The notes below the pieces were generated by a model. That model worked only from the letters and a program-made list of their open reading frames with translations, did not search any database and had not been told where the DNA came from. From Myxococcus eversor (GTDB taxonomy: Bacteria > Myxococcota > Myxococcia > Myxococcales > Myxococcaceae), in assembly GCF_010894455.1 (NCBI RefSeq), contig NZ_JAAIXY010000005.1, positions 310,001-374,000 on the forward strand: a stretch of 64,000 bases of DNA. The letters are read 5' to 3'. A program made the position numbers and the translations under genes. Shown one piece after another: positions 34,407 to 44,458 of this stretch. Numbering within the stretch: the first letter of the stretch is position 1; every line of letters begins with the position of its first letter.

Positions 34407-36371
34407 TTACTTCCGGTCGCCGGTCCACTGACCGATGCGGAAGATGACGAACTCGGCCGGGCGCAGCGGCGCCACGCCGATGAGGCAGACCAGCCGACCG
34501 TTATCCAGGTCGTTCTGGCTCATGGTGCTGCGGTCGCACTTCACGAAGTACGCCTTCTCCGGCTTCTCTCCGAGCAGCGCGCCCTGCTGCCACTCATTGA
34601 GCATGAAGTCTTCGATGGTGCGCCGCACGTTGGCCCAGAGTTGCTCGCCGTTCGGCTCGAACACCGCCCACTGCGTCCCCTTGTCGATGGAGCGCTCCAG
34701 GTAGGCGAAGTACCGCCGCAGGTTGACGTACTTCCACTCCGGGTCCGACGACGTCGTGCGCGCGCCCCACAGCCGGTTGCCGCGGCCCTCGAAGTAGCGG
34801 AACGCATTGATGCCCTCCGGATTGAGCACCTCCTGCTGCGCCTTGCTCAGGTTCGTCTCGAAGCCGAGCGCCAGGTTCACCACCTCATTGGCGGGGGCCT
34901 TGTAGACGGCGCGGTTGACGTCGTTGCGCGCATAGATGCCCGCCACGAAGCCGCTGGGCGGCAGGAAGATGGGCTGGCGCGTGACGGGGTCCAACACCTT
35001 TATCCACGGGTAGTAGAGCGCCGCGTAGCTGGTATCGATTTTCGCGCGCAGCGCCCGCACCTGTCCGAGCGTCTGGCCATTGCCGCTGTCCAGCACGGCG
35101 ATGCGGTACTTCATCCGCTGCGCGTGGGAGATGAGCAGGTTGATGATGGTGGCGGAGTTGGCGCCGTAACCGTTCTCGTGGCCGAACGTGGAGCCCGGCG
35201 CGGCGACGATGGAGATGTCCTCCAGGTCCTCGAAGTGGAACAGGCCCGTCTTGCGCGTCGTGTTGGGGACCTGCTGGCCCTTGTAGTCATCCGCGGTGGG
35301 ACGCATGCCGTCGCTGCCGCCCTTGAGCAGTACCTCCAGCGAGCGCTGCGCCTCGGGCGAGTCCGGGTCCTCCAGCGCCGAGTCCAGCGGCGGGCTCATG
35401 ATGGGGCTGGCGAGGCTGGCATCCAGGAAGGCGCCCAGCACCTCCACGCCGTCATCCAGATTCTGCGTGGAGATGATGATGGGCACGTCGCGGTTCTTCG
35501 ACGGCTCATCCGCGTCGTAGCCGAAGCGCGCGGACAGCGAGTCCGCCGCGCCGCTGCGCGTGTGTGCCGGGTCCAGGGCCAGGCCGTCCCACGTCTGCGC
35601 GGAGGCCGGGTCATCCATGGGGATGGCCGTCACGGCGACGGTGACGACGCGAATCTCGAAGCCCGCGCCCTCTTGCAGTGACGCGAGGAAGAGGGGGCTG
35701 CCAGCGCCGCCGGTGAACTTCCAGTCCTGCGCGTCCTCGTCCCACGTGGCCAGGTAGAACTCGCCGGTGCCCACGGGGCTGGAGATGGGGGATTTGATAT
35801 CGCGGATGAGCACCACGTCGCGCGCCAGGAGGGCGCCCACGCGAGGCGTGCCTCCCTCGAAGGAGAGGACGTTCTGGCCCACGCGCAGGGAGAAGCGCAC
35901 GCGCAGGTTGCCGGCCGAGCCTGGGAAGCGCGCCGTCAGCGACAGCGTCTCCGTCTTGGGGTTCGCGCTCGAATCCAGGAGCGCGCGGGCGTGGCCGTCG
36001 TTGTACTCGGTGGAGACGGCGGTGCCCGTGCCCAGGTCGATGGTGGTGTCGAGGCCCGTGTAGAGCGCGTCGTCGGGACGGCGGAAGGCGCGGCTGATGT
36101 AGAGCCGCTTGCCGCCTTCCTCGAAGAAGGCGCGTGCCCCGTGCCAGGTGTAGTTGTGCAGCGTGACGTCGTCGGTGAAGGTGAGCTGTCGACGGTTGCC
36201 GTAGATGCGCTCGAACTCCACCACGCTGGTGATGAGCTCGGGCTCCAACTCCACGGGCCCGTAGCGGGTGGGACCGATGAAGCCTGTGGTGGTGGTGCTC
36301 ACGCCCTCGATGGACTTCGAGCGGAAGCTGGTCTCTTCGACGAATACACCGGGAGCGAGATATTCAGGCAT
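34407..36371 (-). CDS. Contractile sheath protein (Afp2/3-like)
   Basis: A 654-residue protein. The N-terminus YLAPGVFVEETSFRSKSIEG with TTTTGFIGPTRYGPVE is the signature of phage tail sheath proteins, followed by YTWHGARAFFEEGGKRLYIS. The C-terminal domain includes YFEGRGNRLWGARTTSSD, YVNLRRYFAYLERSIDKGTQ, WAVFEPNGEQLWANVRRTIE and the final strand-exchange region RPAEFVIFRIGQWTGDRK. It assembles around the tube and contracts to drive it forward. Only this and the giant sheath gene are present, whereas Afp/PVC have three sheath paralogues. Confidence 0.95.
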   Translation of the reverse strand: MPEYLAPGVFVEETSFRSKSIEGVSTTTTGFIGPTRYGPVELEPELITSVVEFERIYGNRRQLTFTDDVTLHNYTWHGARAFFEEGGKRLYISRAFRRPDDALYTGLDTTIDLGTGTAVSTEYNDGHARALLDSSANPKTETLSLTARFPGSAGNLRVRFSLRVGQNVLSFEGGTPRVGALLARDVVLIRDIKSPISSPVGTGEFYLATWDEDAQDWKFTGGAGSPLFLASLQEGAGFEIRVVTVAVTAIPMDDPASAQTWDGLALDPAHTRSGAADSLSARFGYDADEPSKNRDVPIIISTQNLDDGVEVLGAFLDASLASPIMSPPLDSALEDPDSPEAQRSLEVLLKGGSDGMRPTADDYKGQQVPNTTRKTGLFHFEDLEDISIVAAPGSTFGHENGYGANSATIINLLISHAQRMKYRIAVLDSGNGQTLGQVRALRAKIDTSYAALYYPWIKVLDPVTRQPIFLPPSGFVAGIYARNDVNRAVYKAPANEVVNLALGFETNLSKAQQEVLNPEGINAFRYFEGRGNRLWGARTTSSDPEWKYVNLRRYFAYLERSIDKGTQWAVFEPNGEQLWANVRRTIEDFMLNEWQQGALLGEKPEKAYFVKCDRSTMSQNDLDNGRLVCLIGVAPLRPAEFVIFRIGQWTGDRK

Positions 36372-36381
36372 CGGTCATTTC

Positions 36382-37278
36382 CTAGGGAGGTGAACCCGTG
36401 GGGGTGATCCACAGCCGGGAGGCAGGCGCATCCTGGGTGCGCAGGACGAGCTCCTGGCCGTAGCGCAGCGTTGGCTCGAGCAGCGCCTGGGGGCTGCCCG
36501 TGTCCGCCCACACCCCCGCCGGGGGTTGGGACAGCGTGGTGCACACGTCCGGCGGCGCCGTCCCGGGTGCGCGGTAGTCATGGTGCACGCGAAGCTGGAG
36601 CGGCCAGGTCTGCTCCAGCAGTGGAGGTCCCGGAGGCAGGCTGGACGCATCCACGGGGGAGCCAGGAGCGAAGTCCACGGGGGCCGGGTACGAAAAGAAC
36701 AGCGCCAGTCGTCCGCGCTCATCCGTCATGCCGCGCGCGGTGACGCCACCGGTGGAAGTGACTTCCACCAGTGCCCACGCGGCCGGGGCCTTCGCCTTCG
36801 TGTCCCACAGCTCCGCGCGCACCACGGCCATGGGCACGGCGCTCTGGCGCGTGGGCGCGGAGAAGAGCGGCACGGAGGGCGCTGGCGGTGACAGGGGCGA
36901 GGGCGGAGAGGCGACGCAGTCGAGCGAGAAGAGTCCCCGGTGGGGAAGCTGCGCGCGGAAGGAGCACGAGAGGAAGCGGTCCAGGCTGTCGTGCACTTCG
37001 ACGGTGTACGGACGGCGCGACGGGAGCGTGGCCCACCACACGTCGTCTCCAGCGTGCTCGCCCCCGAACTCCAAATCTCGCAGTCCGGGCAGGTTCATCA
37101 GCAGGTGGATGCCCGAGCGGTTGACCACGGACTCGCGGCGCAACGCGGGCTGTCCCACGGGGAACGCGCTGACGCGCAGTCCTTCGTTGATCCACGCCCC
37201 CGTGGCTTCGTCGCGGAAGCGGATGCCGAGCGGGGCCACGCGCGACACGTGCTCCAGGACGTGGATGGCGGGCCTCAT
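36382..37278 (-). CDS. eCIS-associated protein of unknown function
   Basis: A 298-residue protein between the tail terminator and the sheath gene, overlapping the former by 4 bases. It has two beta-rich regions: one with GIRFRDEATGAWINEGLRVS and SGIHLLMNLPGLRDLEFGGE, the other with MAVVRAELWDTKAKAPAAWA followed by LVEVTSTGGVTARGMTDERG, which resembles a carboxypeptidase-regulatory-like or Ig-type domain (TDERGRLALFFSYP). A Pro-rich linker separates them. It has no signal peptide or catalytic motif. Its placement suggests a structural accessory of the distal or terminal end of the particle. Confidence 0.7.
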   Translation of the reverse strand: MRPAIHVLEHVSRVAPLGIRFRDEATGAWINEGLRVSAFPVGQPALRRESVVNRSGIHLLMNLPGLRDLEFGGEHAGDDVWWATLPSRRPYTVEVHDSLDRFLSCSFRAQLPHRGLFSLDCVASPPSPLSPPAPSVPLFSAPTRQSAVPMAVVRAELWDTKAKAPAAWALVEVTSTGGVTARGMTDERGRLALFFSYPAPVDFAPGSPVDASSLPPGPPLLEQTWPLQLRVHHDYRAPGTAPPDVCTTLSQPPAGVWADTGSPQALLEPTLRYGQELVLRTQDAPASRLWITPTGSPP

Positions 37279-37868
37279 CGCTCGGTCACCTTTCCGGGTG
37301 AGAGCACGCGCGTCTGGACGGGGCCGGCTTCCTCATCGGCGATGGCGGACTCGATGCCGACCATGCGAGCGACGTACGAGGCGGAGACCTGGATGTTCGG
37401 CTTGCCGGGCTCCCAGACGTTGAGCATGTCCTGGATGCTCAAGGGCTCGTAGACGACGGTGACTGTCTCGTCTGGGAGGAAGGTGTCTGTCTCGGGTGTG
37501 CCGTAGTGATTGAGGAAGCTGGCGGTGAGGGTGGGCGTGTCCTCGAGCTGGCGCATGGCCCAGCCGAGGAGCCGGTGCTGCTTGGCGGCGGACTTCGCCC
37601 AGGGGGTGAGCAGGTAGTAGAGGTCGACGGGGAGGGGCCGGCGGGTGCGGCGGCCTTGCGAGTCGAGTCGACCGGGAAGATTGCGGCGCGTGGTGCTGGG
37701 GGTGACGCGGAAGAGGAAGAGGGAGATGCCCTCATCCATGGGGGCCTTGAAGTCGGAGGCCTGGTAGAGGCGGAACTTCGCGCCCTCGAACTCAGGCTTC
37801 GGGCAGGACTGCTCCAGCAGGGCCAGGAGGGCTTGTCCTACCGCTGGTATCGCCGCGTACGTCGCCAC
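37275..37868 (-). CDS. Tail terminator / cap protein (DUF4255, Pvc16/Afp16-like)
   Basis: A 197-residue protein of the DUF4255 family. It starts with a GTG at 37868; family pieces are VGQALLALLEQ, SLFLFRVTPSTTRRNLPGRL and PLPVDLYYLLTPWAKSAAKQ, then HRLLGWAMRQLEDTPTL and LSIQDMLNVWEPGKPNIQVS. In PVC this protein caps the end of the particle distal to the spike and limits its length. It is the first gene of the 24-gene array; nothing on the minus strand lies closer upstream than the gene that ends at 38262, so the operon promoter must be in 37869-38261. Confidence 0.92.
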   Translation of the reverse strand: MATYAAIPAVGQALLALLEQSCPKPEFEGAKFRLYQASDFKAPMDEGISLFLFRVTPSTTRRNLPGRLDSQGRRTRRPLPVDLYYLLTPWAKSAAKQHRLLGWAMRQLEDTPTLTASFLNHYGTPETDTFLPDETVTVVYEPLSIQDMLNVWEPGKPNIQVSASYVARMVGIESAIADEEAGPVQTRVLSPGKVTER

Positions 37869-38261
37869 CGACCTGTGCCCCCAGCGCTGACGTCAGCCCC
37901 CCACCCACACCCCCATGGTGCGGCGGGAAGGTCAGCGGCTGGACAGCAACGGGCGTGCCCACGCGGTGAAGCGAGCGCGCATGAGTGATCCCAGCCACTT
38001 GAGTGGCGGGGTGAGCACACGCGCCATGCCAGGGAGGATGAATTGCTCCAGGGAGTGGAGCGGAACCTCGCGGAATCGTTGCGAAGTCAGGGGTGGAGGA
38101 AAATGTCCACGTGCCTGGGACGACAAAGTCCGACCGTGCGCGGTGACACGGATTGCCACGCGAGATGCTCCACCTTCATGGGATGAACGGCCCGCATGGC
38201 CCTGCATTGGAGAGCCATGACCCGCATCATGCTTGCTTGATGAGGCCTCGCCTTGGGCTGC
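37869..38261. other. Intergenic region holding the eCIS operon promoter
   Basis: No credible gene lies here. A 91-codon minus-strand frame at 37932-38207 lacks any recognisable feature. The region must hold the promoter of the eCIS array. I could not identify a convincing -35/-10 or a sigma-54 -24/-12 pair. The clearest element is the palindrome at 37886-37897. Confidence 0.6.
37886..37897. promoter_or_regulatory. 12-bp perfect palindrome upstream of the eCIS operon
   Basis: GCTGACGTCAGC is a perfect dyad located 18-29 bases upstream of the GTG start of the first eCIS gene. At this distance it could be an operator overlapping the transcription start or a short hairpin in the leader that affects translation of the first gene. 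Confidence 0.45.
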
Positions 38262-39437
38262 TCAACGAGTGGTTTCGGCCGAGGCTGGAGTGGCCTGTCC
38301 TTGTGGGAGCTTCTTCAGCAGATCGATGTTCTGGACCCCGATGGACATCAGGATTCCGGCGATGTGCTTTCCGGCGAAGCGGCGGGGAAGACTTCGCATC
38401 CACGCGGGCTGGTCTGGCATGGCGCCACCGACGGGCTGGGGGTCATCGATGGTGTTGCCGTGCTGCCATTGCGTCGCCAACATGGAGGTGGGGCAGGGCG
38501 TGGCCAGCTCCGTCTGTATCTCCGCGTAGGCTTCTCTATTCACCGGCTCCGCGAGGGGCTGAAGGTACTTCGCCAGATTGCTGGCCTCGACCAGTCCGAG
38601 GCAGCGAGAGATTCCAGACCCACAGGTTCGCGCCTTCCTCGCCACGTCCACGGGCGTGTTGATGCTGGAGAACGTCATGCTCGCCCAGAACACGGCGCGC
38701 AGGCGGTCTCCTTGCTCCTGGCTCATGGGTCGCCACTCCGAGGGAGGCTCCTTCATCAGCGCATGCGCCCTGCGCTCCAGCCCAAGAAGGGCGTTGGCGA
38801 TCATCGCGCCGAGTATTGTGTCCGTCCGGTAGGACAGCCACGCGAGGTGACGCACGTCCCGCGCCGCCTCCAGGGGCTGTCCGGTCCGAATGCCTTGCAG
38901 CAACCTGAACTTGGACCAGTCCTGGAGCGCGATGAAGTTCGGAAAGGGTGCCGTCAGCAGATTGAACGGCTCGTCATGCTTGAACGGGATGTTCTGGAGG
39001 ATGTCCCACCGGTCGAATCGTTGAAGCTCGCGCATCCACTCGAAATTCAGCGACGACAGGTCCGGGGCTGCCGCGAACCACTCCTCCAGCGTCTTCTTCT
39101 CCTTCAGGTGCGCGGGAAGCTGGAGCGGTGAGTCCGCGGGCATCGGCGGGCCGGGAGGCTCCCATGCCGCCCACCGGTTGAGCAGCGCCCCCGCATCGCC
39201 TTGGGTGCGCGGCTCGTGGAACCAAGGGTCGGCAGCGAGCTTCGTCTGTTCCTCACAGAAGAAGTCCACGTGCGCCGTGACTTCCTGCCGCATCGCATCG
39301 AGCGTGGGCTCGTACTTCGAGCGCATGAACATATCGAGTCCGACAATGGCGATGACGACGAGGAGGACGATGCCGCTGGTGAGCCACACCAGGACACGCA
39401 GCATGCTTCCTCGGGCCAGACGCGGATGGGGGCGCAT
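38262..39437 (-). CDS. Membrane-anchored protein of unknown function
   Basis: A 391-residue protein with one N-terminal membrane helix (LRVLVWLTSGIVLLVVIAIV) after a basic segment, so the large C-terminal part is likely periplasmic. That part is helical, with YEPTLDAMRQEVTAHVDFFC, FEWMRELQRFDRWDILQNIP and RHLAWLSYRTDTILGAMIAN. The start at 39437 (ATG) has only a weak ribosome site; an ATG at 39404 preceded by GAGGAAGC is an alternative that still keeps the helix. I recognise no family. The gene stands alone, with 80 bases to the LysR gene and the eCIS operon promoter region downstream. Confidence 0.7.
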   Translation of the reverse strand: MRPHPRLARGSMLRVLVWLTSGIVLLVVIAIVGLDMFMRSKYEPTLDAMRQEVTAHVDFFCEEQTKLAADPWFHEPRTQGDAGALLNRWAAWEPPGPPMPADSPLQLPAHLKEKKTLEEWFAAAPDLSSLNFEWMRELQRFDRWDILQNIPFKHDEPFNLLTAPFPNFIALQDWSKFRLLQGIRTGQPLEAARDVRHLAWLSYRTDTILGAMIANALLGLERRAHALMKEPPSEWRPMSQEQGDRLRAVFWASMTFSSINTPVDVARKARTCGSGISRCLGLVEASNLAKYLQPLAEPVNREAYAEIQTELATPCPTSMLATQWQHGNTIDDPQPVGGAMPDQPAWMRSLPRRFAGKHIAGILMSIGVQNIDLLKKLPQGQATPASAETTR

Positions 39438-39517
39438 GTCGGGACTCTAGCAAACCCGAACACACTCCTTCAGCCCCCGCTGGTGTCACTCATCACCCTG
39501 AATGGAATGGCTCACGT

Positions 39518-40423
39518 TCACACGGCTTTGACCGAGAGCTCGCGCGCCGCCTCGACGAAGAGGCGCAGGGGGCCGGAGCGCCGGGCCCGACTGGGAAAGT
39601 AGAGGAAGAATCCGGGAACGGTGGGCGCGTAGGCCTCGAGCACCACCTTCAGGCGTCCGGTGCGCAGCTGCTCCTGCACCTGCGGCTCGAATGCGTACAT
39701 GAGCCCGGCCCCGGCCTCCGCCAGGGACAGCATCATCAGTCCGTTGTTGGTGACGACACCCCCGTGCACCGGCACACGCCAGTTCCTGCGACCGCGCTCC
39801 AGCTCCCAGGCGTAGATCGTCCCGTTCGTCTGAGAGCGGTAGGTGATGCACTCGTGGCGCAGGAGGTCCTCGGGTTTCTGGGGCACGCCGCGGCGCTCGA
39901 GGTAGCTGGGGGCGCCCACCACCACGAAACGGAAGGCATCGGTGAGACGCACCTGCACCATGTCCCGCTCGATGGCTTCGGTCAGCCGAACGCCCGCGTC
40001 GTAGCCCTCCGCCACGATGTCCACGAAGCGGTCCTCGACGACGACCTCCACCTCCACTCTCGGGTGTCGCTCACGGAAGGCAGGAAGCACGGGGGTGATG
40101 ACGAAGGGCATCGCCATCAGGGGGGTCGACAGTCGCAGCCGGCCTACCGCCTCGCCCGGTTGAGCGGATGCGGTCGTGAGGGCAGCCTGCATCTGGCGGA
40201 GCCCCGGACCCGCCTCCTCCACGAGGCGCCTTCCCGCGTCGGTCAGCGCCACGCTGCGCGTCGTGCGCGTGAGCAGCACCACGTGCAAGTGCTCCTCGAG
40301 CTGCTTCACCGCCTGGCTCATGGCGGACCTGGAGACGCTCAACTCGTTCGCCGCACCGCTGAAGCTCCGATGTCGCGCCACGGTCAGGAACGCTTGGAGC
40401 TGCGGGAAGGGAATCGTGTTCAT
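39518..40423 (-). CDS. LysR-family transcriptional regulator
   Basis: A 301-residue protein of normal family length. Residues 1-60 form the winged helix-turn-helix (LQAFLTVARHRSFSGAANEL, SRSAMSQAVKQLEEHLHVVL), then the linker helix and a two-lobed effector domain (RLRLSTPLMAMPFVITPVLP, FRERHPRVEVEVVVEDRF). It is divergent from the aldo/keto reductase gene with 172 bases between the start codons, the typical arrangement for a LysR regulator acting on its neighbour. It most resembles regulators of oxidoreductase clusters. The effector is unknown. Confidence 0.92.
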   Translation of the reverse strand: MNTIPFPQLQAFLTVARHRSFSGAANELSVSRSAMSQAVKQLEEHLHVVLLTRTTRSVALTDAGRRLVEEAGPGLRQMQAALTTASAQPGEAVGRLRLSTPLMAMPFVITPVLPAFRERHPRVEVEVVVEDRFVDIVAEGYDAGVRLTEAIERDMVQVRLTDAFRFVVVGAPSYLERRGVPQKPEDLLRHECITYRSQTNGTIYAWELERGRRNWRVPVHGGVVTNNGLMMLSLAEAGAGLMYAFEPQVQEQLRTGRLKVVLEAYAPTVPGFFLYFPSRARRSGPLRLFVEAARELSVKAV

Positions 40424-40459
40424 GAGCGAGAGCTTGCCCCGTCACTCGCTCGAAATCAC

Positions 40460-40481
40460 CTGGGCATGGCCACGAGCCCAG
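40460..40481. promoter_or_regulatory. Inverted repeat between the LysR gene and the reductase gene
   Basis: CTGGGC at 40460-40465 and GCCCAG at 40476-40481 form a 6-bp dyad with a 10-base spacer in the divergent promoter region. The position suits a LysR binding site, but the half-sites do not follow a clear T-N11-A consensus. Confidence 0.35.
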
Positions 40482-40532
40482 AGGGAGATTGTCGTGCAGG
40501 GATTAACAGCCCGTTTGTCTGGGGGCGTCTAG

Positions 40533-41765
<1,233 letters not shown>

Positions 41766-41770
41766 CGCTC

Positions 41771-42610
41771 ATGACTGATAGGAAAGTGTGGCTCATCACA
41801 GGGGCTGGTAGGGGACTGGGCGTCGACCTCGCCAAGGCGGCGCTTTCCGCCGGTCACTCCGTCGTGGCCACCGGCCGCGACCCCACGAAGGTCGCGGCGG
41901 CGATTGGCGACCACGATGGCTTGCTGGCCATCAAGCTCGACGTCACTCGTCCCGAGGACGCCCGGGATGCGGTCGAGGCCACCCTCGAAAAGTTCGGCCG
42001 GATTGACGTCCTGGTCAACAACGCGGGCAACTTCTACGCCGGCTTCTTCGAAGAGCTCAGCCCCGAGCAGGTCCGCAATCAAATCGAGACGCTGCTGTTC
42101 GGCCCGATGAACGTCACCCGCGCGGTGTTACCGGTGATGCGCAAGCAACGCTCCGGTCTGTTGCTCACCCTCTCGTCGACCGCTGGTATCGCTGGCGGAG
42201 TGTTCTGCTCGGCGTACGCCGCCGCGAAGTTCGGCCTTGAAGGGTGGGTCGAGTCACTCACACCCGAGGTTTCCCCCTTCGGCATCCGCACGATGCTCGT
42301 CGAGCCTGGCTTCTTCCGCACCGAACTGCTCACCGCTGGCTCCACCACCTATGCGAAGTCCTCCATCGGTGACTACGCGGAAAGCTCCCGGGAGACCGTC
42401 GCGGCCTGGAGCCGCATGGACGGCAAGCAGGGCGGAGACCCGGTGAAGCTCGCTGGCGCCATCGTTCAGCTCGCCGGAAGCGACAATCCGCCGGCACGTT
42501 TCGCCGCTGGTGCCGACGCCGTGCAGGCCTTTGAGGCGAAGGCCAACCTTCTGCTCGGCCAGGCCAACGCACACCGTCAGTTGTCCTCCTCCCTCGCACA
42601 CGACGACTGA
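41771..42610 (+). CDS. Short-chain dehydrogenase/reductase (SDR)
   Basis: A 279-residue classical SDR. TGAGRGLG near residue 10 is the nucleotide-binding glycine motif, VLVNNAGNFYAGF is the NNAG segment, LSSTAG supplies the catalytic serine region, and Y149-AAA-K153 is the active-site pair. It is probably NADP(H)-dependent because an arginine follows the second strand (ATGRDPTK). I used the ATG at 41771; a GTG at 41762 overlapping the reductase stop is possible. It is co-transcribed with the reductase. Substrate unknown. Confidence 0.92.
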   Translation: MTDRKVWLITGAGRGLGVDLAKAALSAGHSVVATGRDPTKVAAAIGDHDGLLAIKLDVTRPEDARDAVEATLEKFGRIDVLVNNAGNFYAGFFEELSPEQVRNQIETLLFGPMNVTRAVLPVMRKQRSGLLLTLSSTAGIAGGVFCSAYAAAKFGLEGWVESLTPEVSPFGIRTMLVEPGFFRTELLTAGSTTYAKSSIGDYAESSRETVAAWSRMDGKQGGDPVKLAGAIVQLAGSDNPPARFAAGADAVQAFEAKANLLLGQANAHRQLSSSLAHDD

Positions 42611-42809
42611 CCTCGTCCTTCATGTCGAGGCGCATGCCGAGCTTCGCGGCCCTCACTACGAGCGTTCTCGGGCTCTTCGCGTTCGCCCTGGTGGTGCCGA
42701 AGGAGCAGACCTGCGTTCCGAGCACTCCTTACTCGCCGCAAGGTGAACCGAACCAGGATGTCTTCGGGTGGAGCCCATCGATCTGGCTCCGGCGCGACGC
42801 ATCCATACG

Positions 42810-43781
42810 TCAGCGGGAGTGGGCCTTGAGTCCATGCCGTCGCATCAACTCGAAGAACGCACGGCGGTGCTTCCCGCTGGCCCGCGCGGCGGCGGCGATG
42901 TTGCCTCCATGCTCGACGAGCGAGCCCTCCAGCCACGCCTTCTCGAACGCCTCCACCACGCGGCGCTTGGCCGTCTGGAATGACTCGCGGGACGCGGACG
43001 ACATCGCCTCCCGGTGCCCAGTGGGCGCGGACTCCGCCAGCAGCGGAAGGTCCTCCTCCTCGACACACGTCCCCGCGCGCGTGCACAGGAGATAACGCGC
43101 GCAGTTCTCCAACTCGCGAATGTTACCCGGCCACGCGTAGGTCATCAGCCGCTGCCGCGCGGCGTCTGTGAAGGTGACGGACTCCTTGCCGTACTCCTCC
43201 GCGTAGCGCCCCAGGTAGTACTCGAACAGCGGCTGGATGTCCTCCGGCCGCTCGCGCAGCGGGGGCACGTCGATGGGCAGCACGCGCAGGCGGAAGAACA
43301 AATCGAACCGGAAGCTCCCCGCCTGCGCCGCCGCCAGCAAGTCCGTGTTGGTGGCGGCGATGATGCGCACATCGGAGCGGTACAGCCGTGAGTCACCCAG
43401 TGGCCGGTATTCCTTCTGCTGGATGAGGCGCAAGAGCTTCACCTGGCTGGAGAGCGGGAGGGCGTCCAGCTCATCCAGGAAGAGGGTGCCGTGCTCCGCC
43501 TCCGCCACCAACCCCCGATTGCGTGTCTTCGCGCCGGTGAAGGCCCCACCCACGTGCCCGAACAGCTCGTTCTCGAAGAGGTCCGGCGGCAGCGCCCCGC
43601 AGTTGACGGGAATGAACGGGTGGGGAGCGCGGGCGCTCTGCTCATGGACGAGCCGCGCATACAGCTCCTTGCCTACACCGCTCGGGCCCTGGATGAGCAC
43701 CTCCGCGTCATTCGTCGCCGCAGCGGCGACCAGCTCCATCAGCCGGACGTGACTCGGCCCGCGCCCCAGCACCATGGTCAT
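42810..43781 (-). CDS. Sigma-54-dependent transcriptional activator without sensor domain
   Basis: A 323-residue bEBP. Residues 1-240 form the AAA+ core: Walker A GPSGVGKE (32-39), the sigma-54-contacting GAFTGA loop (79-84), Walker B LFLDELDALP and the sensor segment RIIAATNTDLLAAA. The C-terminus (GGNIAAAARASGKHRRAFFE) is a Fis-type helix-turn-helix. No N-terminal receiver, PAS or GAF domain is present, as in PspF-type regulators, so activity is probably controlled by an anti-activator or by its level. It can bind DNA and open sigma-54 promoters; the target is unknown. It converges on the SDR gene, with 199 bases between. Confidence 0.93.
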   Translation of the reverse strand: MTMVLGRGPSHVRLMELVAAAATNDAEVLIQGPSGVGKELYARLVHEQSARAPHPFIPVNCGALPPDLFENELFGHVGGAFTGAKTRNRGLVAEAEHGTLFLDELDALPLSSQVKLLRLIQQKEYRPLGDSRLYRSDVRIIAATNTDLLAAAQAGSFRFDLFFRLRVLPIDVPPLRERPEDIQPLFEYYLGRYAEEYGKESVTFTDAARQRLMTYAWPGNIRELENCARYLLCTRAGTCVEEEDLPLLAESAPTGHREAMSSASRESFQTAKRRVVEAFEKAWLEGSLVEHGGNIAAAARASGKHRRAFFELMRRHGLKAHSR

Positions 43782-43895
43782 CGACGAGTCCCCCGCCAGT
43801 CTTCGCCACGAGCCACCCAGGCTCGGGACGTCCTTGGCTCTGTGCCGCCGACGGTTGAACGCGCGTCCCGGAATTTCTTCCCCGGGCCCGTCGCT

Positions 43896-44201
43896 TCAGT
43901 CGTGGGTGCCGATGTGCTGGTCCCCGTGCCGCTCGCAGACCCAGTGGAAGGCGCACGAGCACGCCACCGCGCGGGCGCTGGAGCAGCACCGGCCCCCGAA
44001 GTGCTCGGGCAGCGGCACATCCTCCTCTTCCGGCGGGTCCGGCAACATCAACGGCGCACCCCGCCCCGACTCCGCGGGGAGCGCGCCGCAGCAACCCCGC
44101 TTCATGCACCGGGCGCACAAGGACAGCTCGCAGTTCGCGCACCAGTCGAAGATTTCACCAGGGCCACCGCGCCGCTCACATCCACCACAGGTGTCGAACA
44201 A
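43896..44201 (-). CDS. Small cysteine-rich (zinc-binding-like) protein
   Basis: A 101-residue protein with 13 cysteines. Pairs such as CGGC, CANC, CARC and the end CSCAFHWVCERHGD suggest two or more zinc sites, perhaps a ribbon or B-box-like arrangement. There is no signal peptide. I know no matching family; similar small Cys-rich proteins are common in myxobacteria. It is encoded upstream of the sigma-54 activator on the same strand with a 114-base gap. Confidence 0.6.
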   Translation of the reverse strand: MFDTCGGCERRGGPGEIFDWCANCELSLCARCMKRGCCGALPAESGRGAPLMLPDPPEEEDVPLPEHFGGRCCSSARAVACSCAFHWVCERHGDQHIGTHD

Positions 44202-44458
44202 GGCCGACCTCCAGGCTTGACGTGAAGGAGGGTAGGGAGGGGGTCTGACAGGAGGAGGGCTCCAGGGGGTGTCGCACCCCGGTGCCCGCGCCGTCCTGCA
44301 AGTGTCATTTCAGCGTCTGTCCTGGGGTGGATCCTTCCGTCGGTGAACGGCGGACGCCCCCTCTGTGGCTCACTGAACGGTTGCGCCGGATGCGTCGGAC
44401 GCACATGGAAGAAGCTGGGGGTAGGGCCGGTCACATGTCCGGGAAGGAGTGGGCATCC

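Noticed and set aside
37932..38207. A 91-codon minus-strand frame in the eCIS promoter region
   Set aside because: Composition is not protein-like, there is no good ribosome site and no recognisable feature.
38195..38225. Possible sigma-54 -24/-12 promoter upstream of the eCIS array
   Set aside because: The GG and GC elements on the minus strand (TGGCTC...ATGCA) are separated by 9 rather than 10 bases, so the spacing is wrong.
42622..43095. Plus-strand frame with a signal-peptide-like start
   Set aside because: The hydrophobic start falls in the gap after the SDR gene, but most of the frame is antisense to the sigma-54 activator and continues without any protein-like pattern.
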